Source: Actinomycetes bacterium
Lineage (GTDB): Bacteria; Actinomycetota; Acidimicrobiia; Acidimicrobiales; Microtrichaceae
DNA: 6,444 bases
Assembly: GCA_023427825.1 (NCBI GenBank)
Contig: JAEZAI010000469.1
Location: 1-6,444 of the forward strand
Direction: 5' to 3'
This document shows, piece after piece, positions 1 through 5,451 of this stretch; within the stretch, counting starts at the first letter, position 1; every line of letters starts with the position of its first letter. Below the pieces are notes generated by a model. The model saw only the letters and a list, made by a program, of their open reading frames with translations, did not search any database and was not told where the DNA came from. The position numbers and the translations under genes were made by a program.

Positions 1-1
1 G

Positions 2-1171
2 CACGGCGAACGAGAAGTAGAGGTTGATGCCGGAGCGGTACACGTGCGAGCTGTGCGCCGACGCGTTCACGATCCCGTCGACCTCGTCGAGCGACGCCAC
101 CACCGCGTCGTACACGCCCACGATCCGCGACCACGGCGCCGAGATCTCGATCGTGTCGACGACCGCGCCGCGCTCGAAGAAGTCCGACCAGGTCGGCACG
201 TGGTTCCGCTTGCCGAGCCACTCCTCGGTGAGCGCGCCGGTGGTCGGGACCAGGCCGGCCTCGGTGGCGATGCGGGTCACGTCCGCGACCTCGGCCTCGA
301 CCCGGGACGCAGGCCCTTCGTGCAGCATCAGGAGCGCACCTGCGTCGCCGGAGGTGTGGTCGGGGAAGTTCCGATGGACCTCTGCGCCGTCGTAGAGGCG
401 CATGACCGGCGGCCGCCAGTCCGCGTGGACGATCCGCCGCTGCGCCTCGATGCCGGTGGCCAGTTCGGGGGAGTGGAACGCCGTGAAGCGACGTGACTCG
501 GCCGCGCGGCGCAGCGAGAACGTCACGCCGGTGACCACGCCCATGGTCCCCTCGGCGCCCATCACCACGTGGCGGAGGTCGGGACCAGCGGCGGCCCGCG
601 GTGCCGCGCCCAGGTGGACCAGCTCGCCGTCCGGCAGCACGGCCTCGATGGAGTAGACGATGTCCTCGATGTTCCCGTAGGCCGTCGAGAACTGGCCCGA
701 CGCCCGGGTGGACACCCACCCGCCGACGCTGCTCACGGCGATCGACTGCGGCCAGTGGCCGATCGTCAGGCCGTGGGCGGCCACCTCCTCCTCGGCCTCG
801 AGCCCGTTCTTGCCGGCGTCGAACGTGGCGAGCAGGTCGTGCTCGTCGATCTCGCGCGTGCGGTCCATGGTGGACAGGTCGAGCAGCACCACGTCGGCGT
901 CGGGCAGCACGCCGCCGCACACCCCCGATCCCAGGCCGTACGGCACGACCGAGACGCCGTTGGACGACGCGAACCGGAGCAGCTCCTGCACCTGCTCGGT
1001 GCCCCGCGGCTGGACCACGCAGCCCGGCTCACCCATGACCTCGCCGCGCCACTCGCGCAGGTGCGCGGCCGCCCAGTAGTCGTGCCGGCGCACGGCCAGG
1101 AGCTCGGGATCGGTACGGACCACGTCGGGTCCGAGCAGGTCGCGGAGCGTGTCGATGGTGGCGTCGAGCAT
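2..1171 (-). CDS. AGPS-family FAD-binding oxidoreductase (alkyldihydroxyacetonephosphate synthase-like), C-terminus off the window
   Basis: The frame is open from ATG at 1171 to the left edge: 390 codons with no stop, so the gene is partial at its 3' end. An N-terminal VAO-type FAD domain is visible, with PYGLGSGVCGG at residues 77-87 and VGGWVSTRASG at 149-159, followed by YGNIEDIV (165-172) and MGAEGTMGVVT (204-214). These blocks match, from memory, the eukaryotic peroxisomal enzyme AGPS almost word for word. MRLYD (257-261) carries the arginine (Arg258) that aligns with human AGPS Arg419, which is mutated in rhizomelic chondrodysplasia type 3. SAPW (344-347) and a HSSHVYRSGINLYFSF block (373-388) also fit AGPS. 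AGPS exchanges the acyl chain of acyl-DHAP for a fatty alcohol, making the ether bond of ether lipids. The catalytic Tyr and the HHH motif lie beyond the edge, so a related flavoprotein oxidase is not excluded. The gene sits 101 bp downstream of glpD on the same strand and could be cotranscribed. Family is secure; substrate is inference. Confidence 0.88.
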   Translation of the reverse strand, partial: MLDATIDTLRDLLGPDVVRTDPELLAVRRHDYWAAAHLREWRGEVMGEPGCVVQPRGTEQVQELLRFASSNGVSVVPYGLGSGVCGGVLPDADVVLLDLSTMDRTREIDEHDLLATFDAGKNGLEAEEEVAAHGLTIGHWPQSIAVSSVGGWVSTRASGQFSTAYGNIEDIVYSIEAVLPDGELVHLGAAPRAAAGPDLRHVVMGAEGTMGVVTGVTFSLRRAAESRRFTAFHSPELATGIEAQRRIVHADWRPPVMRLYDGAEVHRNFPDHTSGDAGALLMLHEGPASRVEAEVADVTRIATEAGLVPTTGALTEEWLGKRNHVPTWSDFFERGAVVDTIEISAPWSRIVGVYDAVVASLDEVDGIVNASAHSSHVYRSGINLYFSFAV

Positions 1172-1272
1172 GTGCGGTGGTCCTGTCTGGTGCTGGTCGG
1201 TGCGGTCTCGGTTGCGGTGGTGCGGAGGTGGTCCGGGTGCTGCGGCGCCGTGGCCCCGGTCGGTGATGACGA
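1172..1272 (-). other. 101-bp spacer between glpD and the AGPS-like gene
   Basis: The minus-strand transcript here is rich in C and A, with many ACC/CAC triplets and few U, and so probably little structured; the plus strand is correspondingly rich in GG doublets. I see no convincing -10/-35 pair and no hairpin followed by a T-tract. This fits a readthrough spacer within a glpD-AGPS operon, but an own promoter cannot be excluded. Confidence 0.4.
1181..1184 (-). promoter_or_regulatory. Ribosome binding site of the AGPS-like gene
   Basis: On the minus strand AGGA lies 9 nt before the ATG at 1171. It supports that start; the resulting N-terminus (MLDATIDTLRDLLG) is reasonable for the family. Confidence 0.5.
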
Positions 1273-2937
1273 TCAGGCCGGACGGGCCTCGACGCCGTCG
1301 TCGTGCAGGCACGCGAGCGATGCCGCGTGGATGCGACGGCACGCCGCCACCTCGTCGGCCAGTCGCACGGGCGACCAGCCGAGGAGCTGCGCCATGGTGG
1401 CACCGGCCCGGTCCAGGTCGTCGCCGACCGGGTCGAGGGTGAACCACGACCGTGCGCTGCGCCGGATCCAGTGGTCCTCCAGGCGGAGCGCGCCTTCGTG
1501 CAGCACGGCGTGTCGGACCTCCGCTGCGACGTCCCCTCCGTCGGCGGCGATCAGCTCGGCCTCCGACCCCCACAGCTCGACCAGGCGACGAGCCGCGGCC
1601 TCGTCGGCAGGGCCGCCGTCGGCGGCGACCAGCTCGGCCACCAGGTCCTCCACCTCCACGTCGCCGCCCACCAGCGAGACGTCCGCGGTGCGGCAGCGCG
1701 TGGCGCCGGTGCCGAGCTCGGCGACCAGCCCGTCGACGATGCGCTCGGCCATCGTGCGGTACGCCGTGAGCTTGCCGCCGGCGACCGACACCACCCCGGC
1801 GGGGCCGACCCAGGTCTCGTCCTTGCGGGACAGCTCGGACGGCGCGGCGCCGCTGTCCGTGCCGCCCTCGGGGGCGATGAGGGGCCGGACCCCGGCCCAC
1901 ATGCTGACGACGTCGGACGGCTCGAGCCGCGGGCCGTCGAAGGTGCGCTCCATGGCGTCGAACAGGTACTCGACGTCGGTGGCGTCGATGCGGGGCCACT
2001 CGTCGGGCTCGGCGTAGAAGGTGTCGGTGGTACCGAGGTAGGTGACCGGGCCGGAGCGGACGGCGAACACCGGGCGCTTGTCGTGACCGAGCGTGATCAC
2101 CGTGTCACGGACCGGCAGCCGCTCGTGGGGCACGACCACGTGGATGCCCTTGGTCAGCGCGAGCCGACCGGGGCAGGCGGGCTCCTCGAGCGCCCGCACC
2201 GCGTCGACCCACGGGCCGGCCGCGTTCACGACCATGCGCGTGCGCGCCACCGCCTGCAGCTCCTCGCCGGGCAGCCCGCCGGTCACCTCCACGGCGTTGG
2301 CCCTCCCGTTGGAACCCACGTGGATGTGCGTGGCGGGCGCGTGGGTGAGCACGCTGGCGCCGGCGGCGACCGCGGACCGCACGTTGGCCAGCGTGAGCCG
2401 GGCGTCGTTCGTGAGGAACTCGGGGTACACGACGCCCGACGGGAACGTGTCCGCGGCGAGAGTCGGCTCGAGCTCCAGCAGCTCGCCGCCGTCGAGCGTG
2501 CGGTGGCGCTCGGCCCGGGGGACCTTGCCGAGCCGTTCGAACGCCACGAGCCCGGCCCGGACCGTGGCGGTCGACCGGCGGCTGCCGGGCATCACGAACG
2601 GGGAGATGCGCGGGAGGTGCGGCGCGATCAGGCGCAGCACCTGCCGCTCGGTGGCGGCCTCCCGGACCAGGCCGACGTCGCCCTGGGCCAGGTAGCGCAG
2701 GCCGCCGTGGATCATCTTGGAGCTGCGGCTCGAGGTGCCGGACGCGACGTCGCGACCCTCGACCAGCGCCACCCGCAGGCCCCGGAGCGCGGCGTCGCGC
2801 GCCACGCCGGCGCCGGTGATGCCCGCGCCGATGACGACCACGTCGAACTCACCGTCCTCCAGTCGGGCGAACGCGGCGGGCCGGTCGCGGAGGTCCAGCG
2901 AGCCGGCGACCGTCGGGGTGGCAGGGTGCGGCGACAT
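1273..2937 (-). CDS. glpD: FAD-dependent glycerol-3-phosphate dehydrogenase
   Basis: The protein has 554 aa from the ATG at 2937, within the family range of about 500-585. An N-terminal Rossmann FAD motif GAGITG is at residues 37-42, and the GlpD signature SSRSSKMIHGGLRYL is at 69-83. Further family blocks follow: VVNAAGPWVD, LGTTDTFY, SMWAGVRPLI and VAGGKLTAYRTMAE. A C-terminal helical domain (about 420-540) contains VRHAVLHEGALRLEDHW. The enzyme oxidises sn-glycerol 3-phosphate to dihydroxyacetone phosphate at the membrane and passes electrons to quinone, or to oxygen in GlpO forms. The frame reaches up to 2985, and ATGs at 2985 and 2958 are in frame, but both lie inside the palindromic operator, so I prefer 2937, which gives a typical short N-terminus. 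No Shine-Dalgarno precedes 2937; TACGGT (minus strand, 2951-2946) could be a -10 box of a leaderless or short-leader transcript. It is divergent from the LysR gene and upstream of the AGPS-like gene. The exact physiological substrate could differ in this AGPS-linked setting. Confidence 0.9.
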   Translation of the reverse strand: MSPHPATPTVAGSLDLRDRPAAFARLEDGEFDVVVIGAGITGAGVARDAALRGLRVALVEGRDVASGTSSRSSKMIHGGLRYLAQGDVGLVREAATERQVLRLIAPHLPRISPFVMPGSRRSTATVRAGLVAFERLGKVPRAERHRTLDGGELLELEPTLAADTFPSGVVYPEFLTNDARLTLANVRSAVAAGASVLTHAPATHIHVGSNGRANAVEVTGGLPGEELQAVARTRMVVNAAGPWVDAVRALEEPACPGRLALTKGIHVVVPHERLPVRDTVITLGHDKRPVFAVRSGPVTYLGTTDTFYAEPDEWPRIDATDVEYLFDAMERTFDGPRLEPSDVVSMWAGVRPLIAPEGGTDSGAAPSELSRKDETWVGPAGVVSVAGGKLTAYRTMAERIVDGLVAELGTGATRCRTADVSLVGGDVEVEDLVAELVAADGGPADEAAARRLVELWGSEAELIAADGGDVAAEVRHAVLHEGALRLEDHWIRRSARSWFTLDPVGDDLDRAGATMAQLLGWSPVRLADEVAACRRIHAASLACLHDDGVEARPA

Positions 2938-2948
2938 CGGACCGGACC

Positions 2949-2991
2949 GTATGCTCATGCAACTGCATGCTGAATTGCATTGCATGCATAC
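2949..2991. promoter_or_regulatory. Divergent operator/promoter with two palindromes between glpD and the LysR gene
   Basis: This patch has 19 G/C in 43 bases inside very GC-rich DNA. It holds six TGCAT/ATGCA pentamers. The left palindrome is CATGCA-AC-TGCATG (2956-2969). The right palindrome is TGCAT-TGC-ATGCA (2976-2988), which has the T-N11-A form of LysR-type binding boxes. Their centres are about 19.5 bp apart, close to two helical turns, so a LysR tetramer could bind both on one face. GTATGC (2949-2954) and GCATAC (2986-2991) frame the patch as an outer inverted repeat. Possible -10 boxes overlap its left end: TATGCT on plus (2950-2955) and TACGGT on minus (2951-2946). Binding here by the adjacent regulator, with autoregulation, is inference from position and symmetry. 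Confidence 0.65.
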
Positions 2992-3012
2992 CAGCCGATC
3001 CGACCGTCAGGC

Positions 3013-3017
3013 AGGGA
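3013..3017 (+). promoter_or_regulatory. Ribosome binding site deciding the GTG start of the LysR gene
   Basis: AGGGA lies 8 nt before GTG at 3026. It favours this start over the in-frame ATG at 2984, which lies inside the operator and would add a 14-residue extension not typical of LysR proteins. Confidence 0.6.
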
Positions 3018-3025
3018 CGCCCGCC

Positions 3026-3982
3026 GTGCAGCTGCGTCAGCTCGAGCACTTCGAGGCCGTGTACCGACTCCGGAGCTTCACGCGTGCCGCGCAGGAGCAG
3101 TACCTCAGCCAGTCCGCGCTGAGCCGCAGCATCCAGACGCTGGAGGAGGAGCTCGGCCAGCCGCTGTTCGACCGCTCCAGCCACGCCGTCGAGCCGACCG
3201 ACGCCGCGGAGGCGCTGATCGCCCATGCGGTCGACGCGCTGGCGTCGTCGCGCGAGCTGCTCGAGACCGCCCGTCTGCTGCGAGACGGCGAAGGCGGCGC
3301 GGTCGCGATCGGCACGGGCCCGTACCCGGCGCAGCCGCTGATGACCAGGGTGGTGCGGACGCTGTCGTCGGAGCGCCCCGGCCTGCAGGTGACGGTGGCG
3401 GGCGGCGCGGCGTCGGACCTGCTCGCCGCCCTGGTCCGGCGCGAGCTCGACTTCGTCGTGTGCGACACGAGCAAGGCGGAGGGTTCTCCCGCCGCGTCCG
3501 AGATCGAGGTGGCTGCGCTCCCGGCCGAGCCGCTGGCCGTCGTGGTCGGCGTGGACCATCCGCTCGTCGACACCGATCCCACGCCCGCCCAGGTCGCGCG
3601 GCACCCGTTCGTGCTGCCGCCGCCGGCACCGATCGGCCGGCGCGTGCTGGCCCGCTCGTTCGACGCGGGCACCGGCCCGGCCCGCATGCCCTTCTACGAG
3701 GTCGAGTCCACGGCCGCCTGCCTGGAGGTGGTGCAGGACCAGCGGAGCGTCACGCTCGTGCCGGTCTCCCTCGCCCGCCAGGAGTGTCCGGCCCGCGGCC
3801 TGGCCTTCCGCATCGCGGGCAGGGGCCAGGCCACCCACGACGGCGTGCACGTGCTGCGAGCCCGCACGATGACCGCGTCGGCCGTGATGGCGCGCGACCT
3901 CGTCCTCGCCGAGGCCGCGACGATCGCGGCCGACACGCGGGAGTGGCGACGCGCCGCCGGCGACGACTGGCAGCTCCCCTGA
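3026..3982 (+). CDS. LysR-type transcriptional regulator
   Basis: The protein has 318 aa from the GTG at 3026, a normal length for the family. The N-terminus reads (M)QLRQLEHFEAVYRLRSFT and leads into a winged helix-turn-helix at about residues 18-40. The classic LysR blocks LSQSALSRSIQTLEEELG (27-44) and PLFDR (46-50) are present. A linker helix follows at about 55-85, then a periplasmic-binding-protein-like effector domain from about 90 to 290, beginning with VAIGTGPYPAQPLM. LysR proteins usually bind as tetramers to T-N11-A palindromes and respond to a small co-inducer. Such palindromes lie just upstream (2949-2991). The gene is divergent from glpD and is followed after 86 bp by the amidohydrolase on the same strand, so either or both could be targets. 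The co-inducer cannot be read from the sequence; a substrate or product of the amidohydrolase is the simplest guess. Confidence 0.92.
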   Translation: MQLRQLEHFEAVYRLRSFTRAAQEQYLSQSALSRSIQTLEEELGQPLFDRSSHAVEPTDAAEALIAHAVDALASSRELLETARLLRDGEGGAVAIGTGPYPAQPLMTRVVRTLSSERPGLQVTVAGGAASDLLAALVRRELDFVVCDTSKAEGSPAASEIEVAALPAEPLAVVVGVDHPLVDTDPTPAQVARHPFVLPPPAPIGRRVLARSFDAGTGPARMPFYEVESTAACLEVVQDQRSVTLVPVSLARQECPARGLAFRIAGRGQATHDGVHVLRARTMTASAVMARDLVLAEAATIAADTREWRRAAGDDWQLP

Positions 3983-4056
3983 TCGCGCTCGAACCGGTCG
4001 GGCGTCACGGCAGCCTCGCCGGCGATGCGAGACTGCGACCCACAACCGATCGGGCC

Positions 4057-4063
4057 GGAGGAG
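4057..4063 (+). promoter_or_regulatory. Strong Shine-Dalgarno of the amidohydrolase gene
   Basis: GGAGGAG lies 5 nt before ATG at 4069. It fixes this start, although the reading frame stays open far upstream as an out-of-frame shadow of the LysR gene. Confidence 0.75.
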
Positions 4064-4068
4064 CGCTG

Positions 4069-5412
4069 ATGAGCGAGCTGGCGATCCGCGGGGCGACGAT
4101 CCTGACCGTCGCCCCCGACCGCACCACGGCCGAGGCCACGATCGAGGGTGACGTCGTCGTCGACGGCGGCCGCATCGTGGCGGTGGGGCCGGGCGAGGGC
4201 GACGGTGCCGCGGAGCAGGTGGACGCCACGGGCTGCATCGTCGTGCCCGGCTTCGTGCAGGCGCACGTCCACCTGTGCCAGACCCTGTTCCGGGGCCTCG
4301 CGGACGACCAGGACGTCATCGACTGGCTGCGCGAGCGCGTCTGGCCGCTCGAGCGCGGCCACGACGCGGCGTCGATGCGGGCGAGCTGCGAGCTGGGCAT
4401 CGCGGAGCTCCTGCTCGGCGGCACCACCTCGGTGCTCTCCATGGAGTCGATCGCCCACACGACCGAGTCGTACGCGGCGGCCGAGCGCATGGGGATCCGT
4501 GCGACGATCGGCAAGGCGCTCATGGACCGCTGGGAGCCCGGGACGGAGATGGTCGGCGAGTCCACCGACGACGCGTGGGACGACCAGGTCGCGCTGATCG
4601 AGCGCTGGCACGGTGCGGGCGGCGGCCGTGTCCGGGCGGCGCTGTCGCCCCGGGGTCCGCGCAACGCCACACCAGAGATGTGGCGGCGTTGCGTCGAGCT
4701 GGCCGACGAGCTCGACCTGCGGCTGCACACCCACGTGGACGAGAACCACGACCAGGCCGAGCGCTTCGAGGCCACCGATGAAGGCCGTGACGTGGTCGCG
4801 CTGCACTCGTGGGGCGCCCTCGACGACCGCCTGGTGATGGCGCACTGCGTGTGGCTGGACGAGCAGGAGCGTGAGCTCATCCGTCGCCACGGCCCGCACG
4901 TGTGCCACTGCCCCTCGGCCAACCTCAAGCTCGCCTCGGGCATCGCGCAGATCCCCGAGCTCCTCGCCGACGGCGTCAACGTGGCGCTCGGGGCGGACGG
5001 CGCGGCGTGCAACAACCGGCTCGACCAGTTCGAGGAGATGCGCCTCGCCGCGCTCGTGCACAAGCCGCGTTGCGGCCCGCGGTCCATGCCGGCGGGCACG
5101 GTGCTCGAGATGGCGACGATGGGCGGTGCTCGGGCCCTCGGCCTGCAGGACGAGGTCGGCTCGATCGAGGTCGGCAAGCTCGCCGACCTGGTCGTGGTCG
5201 ATCCCTCCGGTCCGCACGTGCGGCCCGGCCCCGGCTCGGCGCCCGAGGTCCGACTGGTCTACGGGGCACGGGCGAGCGACGTCCGCGACGTGTTCGTCGG
5301 CGGACGGGCGGTCGTGCGGGACCGGCGACTGCTGACAGCGGACCTCGACGCCGTCGTCGCCGAGGCCGACGTGCAGCGCACCGCCCTCCTGTCCCGGGTC
5401 CCCCTCGCCTGA
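4069..5412 (+). CDS. Metal-dependent amidohydrolase / deaminase of the AtzA-TrzN-SsnA (ATZ/TRZ-like) group
   Basis: The protein has 447 aa, the usual size for the group. The order is an N-terminal beta-sandwich strand set (about 1-58), a TIM-barrel, then a C-terminal return to the sandwich (GKLADLVVVDPSG). Predicted metal ligands are His66 and His68 in QAHVHLCQT, His222 in HTHVDEN, and Asp310 in GADGAACNNRLDQFEEMR; Glu225 is the likely catalytic acid and His259 (MAHCVWL) the further active-site His. HCPSANLKLASG is also a group hallmark. Members hydrolyse C-N or C-Cl bonds of purine, nucleoside or s-triazine-like rings: N-ethylammeline chlorohydrolase, 8-oxoguanine deaminase, 5'-deoxyadenosine or S-adenosylhomocysteine deaminase. 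By eye, Cys314 falls where the melamine deaminase TriA has Cys331 and the dechlorinase AtzA has Ser331, which leans towards deamination. No signal peptide is seen, so it is cytosolic. It lies 86 bp behind the LysR gene and may be its target. The substrate is unknown. Confidence 0.9.
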   Translation: MSELAIRGATILTVAPDRTTAEATIEGDVVVDGGRIVAVGPGEGDGAAEQVDATGCIVVPGFVQAHVHLCQTLFRGLADDQDVIDWLRERVWPLERGHDAASMRASCELGIAELLLGGTTSVLSMESIAHTTESYAAAERMGIRATIGKALMDRWEPGTEMVGESTDDAWDDQVALIERWHGAGGGRVRAALSPRGPRNATPEMWRRCVELADELDLRLHTHVDENHDQAERFEATDEGRDVVALHSWGALDDRLVMAHCVWLDEQERELIRRHGPHVCHCPSANLKLASGIAQIPELLADGVNVALGADGAACNNRLDQFEEMRLAALVHKPRCGPRSMPAGTVLEMATMGGARALGLQDEVGSIEVGKLADLVVVDPSGPHVRPGPGSAPEVRLVYGARASDVRDVFVGGRAVVRDRRLLTADLDAVVAEADVQRTALLSRVPLA

Positions 5413-5413
5413 C

Positions 5414-5430
5414 GGCCCGGGCCCGCCGGG
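5414..5430. terminator. GC hairpin in the convergent spacer, possible weak terminator
   Basis: The 39-bp gap between the amidohydrolase stop (5412) and the cydC stop (5452) holds the perfect palindrome GGCCCGGGCC (5414-5423). An overlapping alternative is a stem CCCGG/CCGGG (5416-5420 with 5426-5430) with a 5-nt loop. Neither strand has a following T-tract, so intrinsic termination is unproven. The position between two converging genes is what makes it plausible. Confidence 0.35.
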
Positions 5431-5451
5431 ACGGGACAGCCGCAGGAGCGC

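Noticed and set aside
569..2017. Plus-strand open frame of 482 codons opposite the AGPS-like gene and the glpD 3' part
   Set aside because: It spans two clearly coding genes on the other strand, has low-complexity composition (a Ser/Thr/Ala-rich second half) and no recognisable motif.
1303..2973. Plus-strand open frame of 556 codons opposite glpD
   Set aside because: Its translation is rich in Arg, Gly, His, Asp and Val with no domain, and it mirrors the codon bias of glpD; it is a high-GC antisense shadow.
2717..3025. N-terminal extension of the LysR frame by 103 residues
   Set aside because: It overlaps the 5' part of glpD and the operator; the GTG at 3026 with its AGGGA gives the canonical LysR N-terminus.
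4015..4031. Inverted repeat CTCGC/GCGAG after the LysR gene as a terminator
   Set aside because: It has only five base pairs and no T-tract, and it lies between two codirectional genes; chance in high-GC DNA explains it.
2849..4045. Minus-strand open frame of 398 codons opposite the LysR gene
   Set aside because: It covers the operator region and an unmistakable LysR gene; the Arg/Gly/His-rich product has no family signature.
2980..4068. Upstream extension of the amidohydrolase frame to a fusion of about 810 aa
   Set aside because: The extension is Arg/Ala/Gly-rich and only an out-of-frame reading of the LysR gene; the strong Shine-Dalgarno and typical N-terminus place the start at 4069.
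3694..5217. Minus-strand open frame of 507 codons opposite the amidohydrolase
   Set aside because: The amidohydrolase carries all its active-site motifs in frame on the plus strand; the antisense product is a codon-bias shadow.
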